The notes: generated from the sequence alone by a model not told the origin. A stretch of DNA of 64,000 bases from Rhynchonema sp. JSB1_4 (GCA_030248065.1 JASAMV010004469.1:24089-88088), one strand, 5' to 3'. Numbered from the stretch's first letter, positions 1 through 11,282 are shown. A program made the numbers and translations.

Positions 1-15
1 TGTCAGAGTACATGT

Positions 16-1945
16 TCATGAATCAATCAGCGACATCGATTGTTGCATCTGACGTGGCGTCGCATCGGCGGCGTCGTTTTGATCGTCGTTCTTCTTGTAT
101 TCGTCACTAATTGGCCCCGGGGTCACGTCGTCAGTGTGACCGGTCTTCAGTCCACGGCCGTCTGCCGACACCGCGTTCGGTCGGCGCACCTGTAATGGCA
201 AACTACACCAAACATGAGCTCGATTTCGCAGCTGGCAGAATAGTGAAACAGTCAGACGTGGCTGCTGATTCGGGACGTGCTACACGTTGAAGAATACAAA
301 ATGGTGCATGATGATTTTCTCTTTCAATTCGTTTTGAATACACGCCACGTTCGAAATCGGGCTCGTGTTGGTGTAGTTTGCCTTTAGCAGCAGCATTGAT
401 TGCTCATCAATGAGCATGTGTGGCCGGGTCATCATCATGTTGTGTCTGTGAGTTTGCTGCATGAGCCAAACAATTGACTGACTCGGTCTTTGGTGTGGTC
501 ACCATCACCAACACGCGATGGCTTCATCACCAGCCCCAGTTTCTTAAAATCTCAAAGTCAACACAACACACCACCACGGCCAGATATGCGCCATAGGCGA
601 AGAAGGGCGCGGCGAACAACCATTCGAAAAAGTCGGCGATCGTGCTGTTGTATGGATCGATGTGATCAGTGAACACGTTGATGCAGTGCAGCGCGCTGAC
701 GATCACCATGATGACGCTGCGCGCGAAGAATCTAAAATTGATTCGGTTGATGGTTCAGCAGCTGGTTCGTTGTTCGAATCGGCCACATATTTGAACAAAC
801 GACCTGGCAGAGCATTCACGGACCCGTCGGAATATTCGGCAATAGAACTGTCGTCAAATCACGCAGTAATACTCAAATACTCGCCCCAAGTGAACGTGAG
901 AAATAATAGATTTGATTTGACCACTTGATTTGACCAGAGTACTACAAGCCGAAAATTCAGTTTCATCGTATGTTTTGCGCCGCCCAAACAGTCAATAAAA
1001 TGGCTGATTGTTCAGTCGTCGACGCAAATCGTCGAACTCTGTTCATCAACTCAGTCAGCCCTGAATGGCATCAGGGCTGGGTTTGACTCTGCGAGTTGAC
1101 GGCATGAATATAAACCAATAAATTCGACGCAAATAAGAAAGGCAAACGTACACGTTCAACAGAATCGGCTGTTTGTGTGTGATGCTGACGAACAGTGCCA
1201 TTGTCCATGACGGCAGACAGACGACCCACGTGATCACGGTCATTATTATAGACAGCATGTGCGTGCTGAAGACCAGTATTGTCAGTTCTGTACACCAGGA
1301 TTGGAAATGAAACATTAACAAAGAGGAAAATTTCCACGGGGGGCCGGCCAAACTCCCTTTGGTCAAATTGGTCCCTGAAATAGGGCACCTCTTCAAAAAG
1401 AGGAAGGAAAAGGACCCTTATATTGCTGGGTTTCTAAATGATACACTTCAAAGATCAAAAAATCGCGCGTTTCGCACGTCGAATACGCCCACTTTGAATG
1501 AAATTTGGCGTTGACCCTTTAAAAAACGCCAAAATTTTGCGCGTGGTCGGTCGACTTTGTGTTGTATTTGGTGCAAAAAGCGCCAAATTCTGAAGAGGCA
1601 CTGGATAAAAATGACGTTTTGGATCTGGCCCCTCCTTGCCAAAAATTGGATCCGCCACTGTGCCGCATAGCACTCATGTTCTGATTGTTTTGCCAAGTCG
1701 AGACAGAGACATAAATTCGATTGAACTGCGAGCAAAATACATGATTCGTAAGCATAGTTACATGGCTAAAAGTTAGTTACCGTATACCTACCCAAAGAAC
1801 ACCGTATGACTCGTGTGCCAGGCAATCTGCAACCACATCCACAGCCCGTCAGCTGCCAGATACGCGCGGAATTGAAAGTTGTGATCGGTGTTCAGCATTT
1901 TCACGAATATCAGAAAAGAGATTATTGTTGGAGTAATTTCTGCGT
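16..1945 (-). CDS. PGAP2-like (Frag1/DRAM/Sfk1 family) multipass membrane protein, partial
   Basis: Minus-strand exons read 1945-1792, 1287-1101, 731-572 and 189-16 (stop at 18-16). The first exon holds EITPTIISFL and then LWMWLQIAWHTSHTVFF, resembling the PSVS and RYVWRFCIGLHS segments of PGAP2. The second gives ELTILVFSTHMLSIIM and a further hydrophobic stretch. The third gives FFEWLFAAPFFAYGAYLAVV, which recalls the last membrane segment of TMEM150/DRAM proteins. The last exon is a hydrophilic tail of about 57 residues. PGAP2 proteins act in Golgi lipid remodelling of GPI anchors, but the match here is to the family fold, so that function is inference. The 731-572 to 189-16 join closes in phase 0. 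The link between 1792 and 1287 does not close in phase, so a small exon is missing or the gene is damaged; a hAT-like element (1329-1660) sits in that gap. N-terminal exons were not found. It lies opposite CSTF1. Confidence 0.45.
197..382. mobile_element. MITE family 1 (GGCAAACTAC termini), copy A
   Basis: About 186 bp, beginning GGCAAACTACACCAA and ending in its inverted complement TGGTGTAGTTTGCC. Flanking TA dinucleotides suggest a mariner-like TA target site. Two more copies lie at 40035 and 63615. This copy fills the 3' half of the last intron of the PGAP2-like gene and stops 6 bp from its acceptor AG (191-190). No coding capacity. Confidence 0.75.
846..940. repeat. Degenerate GTCGTCAAATC-type inverted repeat
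   Basis: Contains CTGTCGTCAAATCAC on one side and TTTGATTTGACCAC on the other around CGCCCCAAGTGAACGTGAG, the same core as the better copies at 5086 and 54268. It lies in the intron between the 1287-1101 and 731-572 exons of the minus-strand gene. Likely an old copy. Confidence 0.4.
1329..1660. mobile_element. hAT-like MITE (GGATCCGCCACTG), left end lost
   Basis: The right end reads TTGGATCCGCCACTG. The inside shares long stretches with the complete copy at 15707-16065: the CCTTTGGTC run, AAAATCGCGCG, and TTGGTGCAAAAAGCGCCAAATTC. The left terminal repeat cannot be found. It lies where the PGAP2-like reading frame breaks. Confidence 0.65.
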
Positions 1946-1964
1946 CTGAAATGCGACTTTGTTT

Positions 1965-2115
1965 TCACTGGCTTGCACTTTTGCGCGCAGCAGTGATGTT
2001 TTACTCGAGCAATGAGATCTGCTCGAGATCCTTTGGCCAGTTGGCCAGAGGTGTTCGCACCGACGAGGACTGGCACCTCGCCCATCTGTGAAAACAGGCA
2101 CAAAACGAAACGGAT
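1965..2115. repeat. Dispersed repeat, copy 1 of a local pair
   Basis: The segment TTTGCGCGCAGCAGTGATG through GAGGTGTTCGCACCGACGAG to GTGAAAACAGGCACAAAACG recurs with changes at about 3010-3160. No terminal inverted repeats were recognised. Open frames across it (for example on the minus strand, 1849-2124) come from the repeat and are not called as genes. It abuts the 5' end of the 1945-1792 exon. Confidence 0.5.
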
Positions 2116-2215
2116 ACAACTCATGCTGTTATATTATTCTTCTATAATTTTAGGTCCGAAACATCGCAGTACTTTCTGTCTGAAATGCAATTTTTATCTT
2201 TTTCTATGATTTCAG

Positions 2216-4778
2216 GTCCAATTCTCTGGTACGGGTCGGCTATTCGTGACGGGCTCGAAAGACGGCGATGTGAAAATCTGGGACGGCGTTTCGAATCGTT
2301 GCGTCGGTACTTTCCAACGCGCACATGACGGCTCGGAGATCTGTTCGGTCGCGTTCACGCGCAACGCTAAAGTGAGCTTGGCGCATGGCTTCTTTGATAT
2401 CGCGACAAGAAGAATCGCTACAAGCACATGTAGATATTAAGCTCGTGCTTGCAAGCTAGTTACTGGAGAACTAAACTTATGCATCAGAGGTGTGTTATAT
2501 GTATAATCGAGTTTGCCGGGGGTGTTAGCGCACTGACAATGTTATGGCCATCGGCGACCTTTCAGTTTCAGCGTTGCGCAGTGTTACATAACTATGGCTT
2601 TGCACCACTTTTACCTCTGTGTAGGTGTGCGCAAAGTATTAGGTTGCGTGGCTGCTTGATAATAAACCACTAAAGCGATCGCGAAAAGAATAGTTTATCT
2701 GCTCTTTTGGTTGGATCAGCTTTCATCAACTAACAGGCGCTGACTTGTCTGTCAGGAGCAAGTTTGCTTTATCCAATGCACGCATCTGGGCTTCCCAGAT
2801 ATGGACTCAAAACGAGCATGATGGTGGTTTCGTGTGTGCACGTCGTAGCGAAAGCTAATGATAAAAAGAACTAACCAATAGGATCTGACTGCAGACTAAG
2901 CGCGGCCGTAAGATCATTTTGCTGTCACAGTCATGCTGACTAATTGGCTGTTGTGGGATTCAGGCTTTTCGCACGGTTTTCTGCTCCACAGCGAGACTGT
3001 CGTGCGTTGTCGTAAAAATGGCATGCACTTTTGTGCGCAGCAAGTGATGTTTTACAGCAATACAATCTGCTCGGGGTGCTTTGTGGAGGCCCGAGGTGTT
3101 CGCGGCGACGAGACGGTTTGTGAAAACGGGCCGAAACGGGCAAAAACTCGCTCCTGTCACATCAACGTGTCCGCTCAGAACAGCAGATTGAGTGTACAAA
3201 TGTTTGAAGTGCGCAATGTTCTCTCTGTGGTTCTGGTCGGTTTGATATTGATACATGATTGTTGTGAGGAGAGTTGTCACACGCGTTACCACATAAACAG
3301 CTATTTATTTGCAACGTTTTGCCAGCTTCAGGCGGGCTTCTGCAGAGACTGCTTGTTTACGCACGCTCCAGCTTGATGATGATGATGATGATGATACACA
3401 TACTTTTGCAGTTGTCTTTTGTCCGGTGCACAAGTTTTGCGATTGCTTCGTGTTTCAGTACGTGCTAACGGCAGGCAAGGACAGCGTGGTCAAGCTGTGG
3501 GAGCTGGCGGCCAATCGCTGTTTGATCGCGTACACCGGCGCTGGAGCTACCGGACAACAGGAGTTCAATATCAGGGCTGCGTTCAATCACACTGAGGATT
3601 ATGGTTGGTTTTTTCAGCAGAAAAAAGTTTTTTGCGCTCGCCGTGAAGAATGTAATGCATATATTTTGTGGAGACGCTATCGGTTAATTTCAACAGAAGT
3701 CTCAGCATTGTTAGGTTAGATCAGGCCTCTACAGGTACAGTTAGCTTGACTTTTTTCGATAATTTCGAACCTGTTTTCTTGTTTGTGTCGAATCGAAAAA
3801 TATTATTACACGAGCACTTGTGCACGAGTCAAACCAAGCTATAGTTATTGGCATTCATGAGCCAAATTTACGGTAGCGTTTGAAATAAAAATACGAGTTC
3901 AATGTTTGACATTGACACCGATCTTTTTTCGGGAAACATTTGAATTTACAAAAAAAACTGACGAACATTCTCGACACAAATATAGGAAATAATCGAAAAA
4001 GTTCTATATGACGTTCGTATTTTCCACTGCAGTGCTGTTCCCGGACGAGAAATCCGGCAGTCTTTGCTCGTGGGATGCTCGCAATGCGGATAGAAAGCGA
4101 CTGTTAGCTGTTGGTTAGCGTATTGGAGTTTGTAATTTTTTTGTTTCAGTTGCTATTAGGGGCCGAGCCGAAGGCCAGTGAACAATCAATATTCACTGAT
4201 TCTGTTACGCAATTATGGAAACATTTTTCGGTCGCCCGAAATACACTGGAAACGTGGTGTGTGGTGATATCAATACCAGCGATAGCACTGGCTGCATCAT
4301 CCGGCACCACTAGTGATGTTGTTGAGGGGGTGTTGTATTATCCTCTGCCCAGTCGGCAAAGACCTGTTGCAAAAACCCCATAAGACTTGTTTTTCATTCG
4401 TCAAAAGTTTTGACCATATTCAAATTCCGAATTTCCATAATTTGAGCTGGCTGGCTTGAGTTACTTGACCAGCTACTACGACACTGTGAGCTACCGCTGA
4501 CAAACTTTGTGCGTTTGCGCATAAGTAGAGTGTTTTTTAAATCTCGCAACTGTATTTCTGGTTACGTAGCCGTGCAGTGCATGCGCACTACTGACGATGA
4601 CCTGGTGCACCGCACGTGTGTGGAAAATAAGACCATGTGGGGAAACCGAACATCTCATATTGCAGGTCACACAGCGGCCATACGTGGTTTCGCGCATTCT
4701 CCGAATTTGCCGGCATTTATGACCACCAGCGACGACTTCAGAGCACGATTCTGGTACAGAAGAGTGTTGCAGACGTAG
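2216..4778 (+). CDS. CSTF1: Cleavage stimulation factor subunit 1 (CstF-50), C-terminal exons
   Basis: Four exons: 2216-2371, 3459-3603, 4033-4113 and 4666-4778, ending at TAG 4776-4778. They join in phase (0, 1, 1) to give 164 residues that track the last WD40 blades of CstF-50. Landmarks are [77 protein letters not shown] and [12 protein letters not shown], the family's C-terminal signature. CstF-50 is part of the CstF complex, which binds the GU-rich element downstream of poly(A) sites in the nucleus. The N-terminal dimerisation region and first WD repeats (roughly 260 residues in the family) are not seen in 1-2215, so the 5' exons lie left of the window or the locus is broken. AATAAA follows the stop after 22 nt. 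EXOSC2 follows on the same strand. Confidence 0.93.
2990..3165. repeat. Dispersed repeat, copy 2 of a local pair
   Basis: Matches 1965-2115: TTTGTGCGCAGCAAGTGATG, then CGAGGTGTTCGCGGCGACGAG and GTGAAAACGGGCCGAAACGG. It lies in the first visible CSTF1 intron. The reading frames covering it on both strands are repeat-derived. Confidence 0.5.
4584..4612. repeat. GACGATGACCTGGTGCACC motif, copy 1
   Basis: The word CTGACGATGACCTGGTGCAC also occurs at 26766-26790 (same orientation) and at 19153-19183 (reverse complement). Each copy is in an intron of a different gene; this one is in the last CSTF1 intron. Probably an element remnant. Confidence 0.5.
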
Positions 4779-4800
4779 ATATTTTAGCCTGGCTGGTGAT

Positions 4801-4806
4801 AATAAA
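4801..4806 (+). promoter_or_regulatory. Probable poly(A) signal of CSTF1
   Basis: A perfect AATAAA begins 23 nt after the CSTF1 stop and is followed by T-rich, GTTGCTTTG-type sequence, as expected of a cleavage and polyadenylation site. The 3' UTR would be very short. Confidence 0.6.
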
Positions 4807-5085
4807 TGTTGCTTTGTTTTCTCTTTCTAGATTGTCTGTTACGATGTTTGTTTCCATTTCCACTTGTTACCGTTTGATATTGGTTTTGTTTGGGTGGTAT
4901 AAAACGATTGAAGCAAGTCTGGGATCATTTGATGATTTGGTTTGACATCGGTTTTCTCACAATGCGTGCGCATGGTGTCGCGGCGCTGTATATTTGTGTA
5001 TGGTCGTTTAAAAAAACATTACATATGTGAAATTGCGGCACATCAACTTTATTGTGGCATGGCGCGATGGGCAACCGACATCTTG

Positions 5086-5216
5086 GCTAATAGTTTTGTC
5101 GTCAAATCATGTCGTCAAACAAGCAATAACACGTGAGCCCCAAATGGACGTGAAAATAATACATGTGGCTTGACGACAAGATGCGGCGAAATGATTTGAC
5201 GACATTACTATTAGCT
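5086..5216. mobile_element. MITE family 5 (TTTTGTCGTCAAATCAT), copy 1
   Basis: Opens with TAGTTTTGTCGTCAAATCAT and closes with AATGATTTGACGACATTAC. The centre carries GTGAGCCCCAAATGGACGTG. Better preserved relatives lie at 54268 and 54558. It sits between CSTF1 and EXOSC2, 140 bp before the EXOSC2 start, and so may affect the promoter. Confidence 0.7.
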
Positions 5217-5356
5217 GCCATTTTCGGTCACCCACCACAGAATATTCGCTGATTATTGAAAACCGTTCTTCCGAAGAAGGTCACTATAACGACGGTACTG
5301 TGTATGGAAGTTGAACTCCGGTTGACTTTCTCCTATTTTTCGAGCGCAATTTGAGT

Positions 5357-8300
5357 ATGGAGATTGACGAGCAGAATGAGATCAGCCCAGGTACGTCCGA
5401 GCCAGACAGCTGTGACCGACAGGGATTCGTCGTCCCCGGCGATCAGGTGACACGATACTCGGAGAAGGGGGTGTTCATGAGGTTGGGGGATAATTTTTTG
5501 TTTTGTCTTTGGTTGTTCTTTCCTTGAACTTTGTGTCTGCGAAAGCCGAGCTTTATTGGTCTTTGTGTGCAGCTTGGGAGTCCAAGGTACGTGCTAATCT
5601 AAGCCAAGCCCGTGCAAACCGAATTAATGCACCCTGGTCTTTTGGACAGCCTTGTGGTTGGGGTTTTTGCCTCGATTGTGCCCCAACAATGCTGTGGCAT
5701 ATTGAGTCGTATTTTGTTGACGGTGTCCAGACATATCGAAACAAGTTTGACTTCACAACTTGAGTGAGTACTATAATTCACATCGTTTTGAAGAAGAATA
5801 TCATAGACTTATGAAACATCCATGACCTGATTGTATTGCAGTGGTCACGGCACATTCTGTCACGGCAATGAATGCCTGTACGCATCTGTGCCGGGCGTTG
5901 TTGAGCAGGTCAATAAACTGCTGCACGTCAAACCGGTAAAATCACGGTACGTTTTTGTATTGACGTTTGAAGCCGGTCTCCTAAATGTTTCGTTTGGTTC
6001 ATAATAAGCATCAATACGACCCACGTTGGCTGATGTACATATGGTATAGTAAGTTTCGAATTTCGTTGCCTCATGCATTTTTACGGACGCAGGGAAACTC
6101 CCGTTTGAAGTCGAGGCAGGCGACAAGCCGCGCAGCTGACACACACAGCTTGTGTGACTGAAACATTCGAAACACGCACAAGCCGGCTGCGTGGCTTGTT
6201 GACTGTGTGCTGAGCTTATGTGCCTGCCTCGACTTCGAACGGGAGATTTCCTGCGTCTGTAAGAGTGTATGCGGCAACGAAATTAGAAATTTATTATATT
6301 AGCCAGTACCAATATACAAACAAAACCAAACACAAATTTGAGCGGTTCTCTCACAACAAACCGAAAGTAGGCAAGAGTGTCACAGTACGTATGTCCGGCG
6401 TAAATATATAAAAATCGCACCCCTTTTGTGGTGACTTGATCCGAACATGGAGTAGAATAATGATTTTGTAGTACCCATATTTTGAGTAGATTAACGACAT
6501 ATTGTGAACTAATTCTTCTTCATAATTGGTGTCACGATGGTCACACTACAACTACAGTCTCGCCCGTTGTGGTTACATGATTGGGGGGACCGGGCAAGTT
6601 CGGTCATTGTAAGTAAAGCATATCAGCTACATAGAGTGCTAATTACGACGGCAGATCGGAGGGGGACCAAATTAGCGTTTTTTTGAAAACGTCCACTGCC
6701 GATTTGGTCCATTCCGTGTGTGCAGCTATATCGGCGAGGTCGGTGACGTCATCGTCGGTCGTATTGTCGAAGTGCAACAGAAACGCTGGAAGGTCGATAC
6801 GAACAGTCGACTGGATTCGGTGCTGCAGTCATCCGGCCTGATGTTGCCCAGTGGCGAATTGGTTGGTTGTTGTGGTTGGGGGGTTAGAGGTCGGGGAGGG
6901 GGGGGATGGGCGTAGCCGACCCCCGGCTGGGGATCGGAACGTATCCGGTATCGGCACAACAGAGCACGAGTTTTATGAAAAAAATTGTTGCGCGCAGTAC
7001 GCATTGGCCATCTCAAAAATGCCGCGCGACGTTTGCCAAAAACCTCAGTTTTGATATAAAAACGGTGTTTTTATTTGTATTTTGGCTCTATCGGGTATCG
7101 GTTTGTTTTAGAAGTATCGGGTATCGGCATTTGCCAAGATCGGCTACCAGGTATCGGGTATATGCATACCCCCGATACCGATCCCTACACCCGAGACATC
7201 TGGAACACTGGAAGTACCCGACATCTGGGGAAAAATCGGTTTTCAAAACTGAATTGCATTGTGTACTATGCGTTGAATGTTAACTAGATTTGCTAATCCT
7301 GTGAATTTCGACTGCTCTAACACTTCTTACCCCGGGAAACAAGATCCACTTATGTTTATTTATTGCGAAAAATTATCGAAACATGATTGCAGAGAATCAA
7401 ATCCGAAGAAGACGAGCTAATGATGCGACAATATTTCCAGGAGGGCGATTTGATCAGCGTTGGTTGATTTGATATTATTTTTTATTGCTTTTTGGTTCCT
7501 CTTTCCCATTTTTTATGGTTATTATTGTTATTCTTTGCTCATCATTGTTTTTTTTGTCTTTCTCGCATTATTTTAGGCCGAAGTGCAGTCACTGTATATG
7601 GACGGCTCGCTCTCGCTGCAGACCAGGAACATTCAGTTCGGCAAGGTTGTATATTTTGTTTTTACGTTTTTTCAGTGGGGGTTGGATCTATCGAGTGGGT
7701 GTCTGTCAAATATCCCGAAAAGTACAAAAAACGTATGAGTGACAAAAAGACGGGTGGAAAAGGACATTATCAGTGGTGATCGTCACCTGAATGTGAAAAT
7801 AGACAGTCGCCACCAGAACACGGCTTGTGCTTTCATTTAGACAGGCTGCCGTTAGGAAAAAAGACCTGTCCAAATGAAGAATATGTCCACAAAAGTCCAA
7901 TGGCTTTGATCCAGGAAGAAACTGAAGCCGCACTGTGTCGCGCAACTGAACTTTGGGCTTGTGCTCCAAGGGCGTGGGTAGTGTCAGTGTACGAACCCGT
8001 CTTGCGCAATGACTTTTTGCCTTTATTTTGTTTGTCGGGATTTTTTGTTTCGGTGTTTTCTGGTTTTTTTGTTCTGGATGTTTGGCATTGTCTCCACCTC
8101 CAGTATATCAAAATCGCCGAGAAAGCTATGATATATGTAGATACGCGCTTTGAGAAACATTTTTGTCCGCACCGCATTGTCGTCATGCCCATCGACCAAA
8201 TCTGTTCGTTGTTGTCAATGTAATTCAAAGGTTCCCGTGTTACAATCTACCCTGTTGTTCATTCTTCACGGTCGCACGAAATCGTGTAAAGAATAATGAA

Positions 8301-10255
8301 TTTGGAGACTAACAGCACATTAGGTGCGAGCATAGTTGATGACAATCATTACAGAGAGTGTGCCTTACTGTACATAATACCTCAATCGTTTTGGCTTGTT
8401 GTAAATAAATAGTTAATAAATATTCGGACAATAACCCCAGCCCCATCAAACTTGCAGTTATCGCAAGGCATCTTCATCAAAGTGCCTCAATATTTGATTC
8501 GACGTCGCAAGAATCATTTCCACAATCTGCCGTGTGGCGCGTCATTAATTCTCGGGTGCAACGGGTACGTCTGGCTGGCACCGCCGTCTCGGACACCCAG
8601 CCAGGCTGAGGGTACCGAACAAAAGACAACTATGGTCAACATGGCCACGGCCGATGAGGTAGGTAATAGTCTTTCCGTTTTATAACGAGAATAAAATGAA
8701 GAATTATATGGCTGGTTAGGTTGATCATACAGTCTGCCCTCCAAATAGTTAATCCTGGCACGATCGGCACAGAAATGTTCCACACACGGCGTAAAGGTGA
8801 GCTTCAAATTTCGTATAACAATTTCGAACACTTGCTCCCCGCACCCACACCAAAGAAATTTGGCATGCAGACACCTGATATTGATCATTTTGACATTTCG
8901 TCAGAAAGAAAGTTGTTCGGCACCGCTCCAGAAACTTGAATCGGTCCAAATATTTTTTGTCATTTTCATACTTGCACAAAATCACTTATCTTTTTTCCGA
9001 ATGACAACAACAATTCAAAACGAACCAAATTTTATTTCCATTACCTGATGTGTGCGCACCTGAACATGCCAGACAGTCACTTTACTGGAGAGGCCTTGAA
9101 ACCCACCCGTGCTAAGTCCCAACTGTTGTAATGTGTGATTATAATATCATATAATGTAATTATAGTAAATTTCCAAATTCGCTGCCGCACAGTAAACTAC
9201 GCCCCATAGTTAATGTCAAGTTATAAACCCGAACGCTAACCATGCGCGACCCTGAAACATTGCGCGCGGCTGCCTGGCTGGCTGGCATGCTGCGTGTGTG
9301 TTAGCTGTCCGAATGTTTCACAATTTGATTTTCGGGTTTAGAACCTGACATCAACTATGGGGCGTACTTTACTGTGGGGCAGCGAATTTGGAAATTTACT
9401 GTACCTGAAAATAAAATAATTTGGCGCTTTCGTTTCACACAAAATGGCCAACAAATGTTTCACTCACGGCGTAAAGGTGTCTGGCAAATTTGCTTGCTTG
9501 CTTTTTCTGTTTGTTTGCGAATGAGCGAAAAGTATAAAATAAATATAACATGTAGGTAATAATACAAATCAAATCAGATGTAAACAGATCAAAACCTAAC
9601 TCAAACTTCTGATTTACAGTCAATTCCACTCGAAACTCGCCGTGTGCTGGCCAGACTGCATAACTGTATTCGTCTGTTGGCCAATCACATGATCATGCTA
9701 TTTGATACGTCCGTCATGCTTGCGTATAATGTTTCACTGCCCTATGCTGTTAGTCTGGGGGCGATGAGGGGGTCGTGAGTTTTTTTGTTTGCGTTTGTGG
9801 TCATAGACAATTGTATATCATATGAAGATGTTTTTTCTTGAAAATTTTCTCAAACGGGTCACCTGACTCGCATTGTGTATGTACACGCGTAATTTAAACG
9901 AGCGGTCACGTGACCGGCAGTGAGCACTTCGGGGGAACAGTTGTTCTTTTTTTGAAACAAAATTACCATCAGAATACAAGGTAAGGTGTGCGTGTTGGTG
10001 TACATTCATCGAAAGTTACCAAACGGGCATGGCAGCATTAGTGCATTGGCCATTGATTGTTCAGAGTCGTTTACATGTCAAACGGGTTAACTAACATGGA
10101 ATGAGATCCCTTAGTGCTCATGGGTTAACTCAGCCGCTAAAGGACCGCCTGATAAGACTATGCAATTTTCAACGCAGGCCAGCGAACTGTTGCAAGCCGA
10201 AGTGGCGAAAAAAGTCGCCGACGATGTTCGCAGCGAAATGGCCGATGAAAACTAA
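5357..10255 (+). CDS. EXOSC2: Exosome complex component RRP4
   Basis: Eight exons: 5357-5481, 5842-5946, 6726-6861, 7393-7458, 7577-7645, 8458-8658, 9620-9748 and 10178-10255 (stop TAA). They give 302 aa against about 293 in human. RRP4 is an S1/KH cap subunit of the RNA exosome that helps thread RNA into the barrel, in nucleus and cytoplasm. N-terminal region: FVVPGDQVT and VPGVVEQVNKLLHV. S1 region: RYIGEVGDVIVGRI, EVQQKRWKVDTNSRLDSVL and DELMMRQYFQEGDLIS. KH region: HFHNLPCGASLILGCNGYVW. All phases close. The ATG at 5357 is preceded by an in-frame stop at 5312, and a T-rich tract ending in AG lies just before it. Introns host several small repeats (6048, 6930-7200, 9163). A residue varies at the FMS-GHG junction, where human has FMR-GHG. 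Confidence 0.95.
6048..6297. mobile_element. Inverted-repeat MITE in EXOSC2 intron 2
   Basis: The left arm, TAGTAAGTTTCGAATTTCG then CGTTGCCTCATGC and CCCGTTTGAAGTCGAGGCAGG, is mirrored by CCTGCCTCGACTTCGAACGG and GCGGCAACGAAATTAGAAATT. The loop contains TGAAACATTCG. Its TAGTAA start, TTCC/TTCG context and size resemble the 240 bp family at 9163, 14091 and 41325, so it is probably a subfamily. Confidence 0.65.
6930..7205. repeat. GTATCGG-rich inverted segment in EXOSC2 intron 3
   Basis: Repeats of the word GTATCGGGTATCGG on one side and CCCGATACCGATCCC on the other, with several singletons (CCGGTATCGGCA). It looks like an element built from a short repeated unit. Ends and target duplication were not resolved. 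Confidence 0.45.
9163..9401. mobile_element. MITE family 2 (TAGTAAATTTCC...CGCCCCATAGTT), copy 1
   Basis: About 240 bp. The left arm runs TAGTAAATTTCCAAATTCGC, then GTACGCCCCATAGTTAATG-type sequence; the right arm mirrors it as ACTATGGGGCGTACTTTAC and GAATTTGGAAATTTACTG. The loop holds CTGAAACATTGCGCGC and GCCTGGCTGGCTGGC. TA flanks both ends. It lies in EXOSC2 intron 6. Confidence 0.8.
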
Positions 10256-10368
10256 TGATATGTTTCCATAATTGTCGGGATTTAAAAGTTTGTTATCATC
10301 AGAAATTCCTGACTTTTTTGCTTTATTGTTGTTGCTTGAAGTGAAAAGAAAAGGATGATAAATTTGTG

Positions 10369-10374
10369 AATAAA
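10369..10374 (+). promoter_or_regulatory. Possible poly(A) signal of EXOSC2
   Basis: AATAAA at 114 nt beyond the EXOSC2 stop codon, the first such hexamer downstream on this strand that I see. Weak evidence on its own. Confidence 0.35.
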
Positions 10375-11068
10375 CGAAATAATAATCGCGATAGTCTCAG
10401 GGGTTCGGTTTCATCCACTGTCTCCATGCGCTTCGTTCGAACTACTGAATTTAGTTTGAATTTTAAATCAGTATATTGTTGCTTCGCCCAAAGTCCAGCT
10501 TTGATTTCTGCTTCAATGTGTGACTTCAGAACTGATACCTGTTGCCGAACCCGGTATTGATACCTCAACTGCGAGAGGGTAACCTTAATTGGACGGAGGC
10601 TCTGTTGGCGTGAGATTATAAACACATGTGCTATGCCACATTCTTGCGTTGCGTGAATGCATGCATGTATTATTTTCAAGTTTGATTATTGTAACCCATT
10701 GCTTCGTTGTGGTTTTTCCTTTGGTCACGCGCAAAGGCTGCATGGTATGTGGATTATGCGCCAGATCGCATCTAATTATCATCTTTCGACAGTAAGCACA
10801 TTTCAAATATAGGGTACCATCGGCATATTGTTTTCTTTCAAATGATTGGTGCGGTACCATGATGGTTCCCGTTAATTAGGTACACGCATGTGGGGCGGGG
10901 CGCGATATGGTTTTTCGGTTTTTGATCTGTATATGGCCACATAACGAACCAGACAAAAACAAACAGCTGCCAACAAGGGTTGCCGCGTTTTTTGCCATGA
11001 TGATAAGTTGGACCGGGACTGCTTTTGTTTGGATCTGATTACTGATCCCACACGGTTCTAGGGGCGCA

Positions 11069-11282
11069 CGGGCAATTGAGCAAAGCCGTTGTCTGAGCAA
11101 GACCACCTTGAGCAAGAAAAAAGAGTTTGAGCCCAAGAGAGCAGAAACTAAAAGCCTATTGGTCTAATTCTAAGCCTAAGGCCAACCACAAAACTGAGCC
11201 TAAGCCTGACACCAAACGCAGCCCAAGCCATTTTTCTTGCTGGAAGGGGTCTTGCTCAAACGGGCTTTGTCCACTCACCCGG
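11069..11282. mobile_element. MITE family 6 (GGGCAATTGAGCAAAGC), copy 1
   Basis: The left end CGGGCAATTGAGCAAAGC is followed by GAGCAAGACCACCTTGAGC. The right end reads GGGGTCTTGCTCAAACGGGC and ends CACTCACCCGG. The interior contains repeated CTAAGCCTAAGGCC/GAGCCTAAGCC words. A second copy is at 27371. Confidence 0.7.

Noticed and set aside
1055..1396. Start at 1396 for the membrane-protein frame
   Set aside because: The upstream part is the edge of a hAT-like MITE; the credible exon is 1287-1101.
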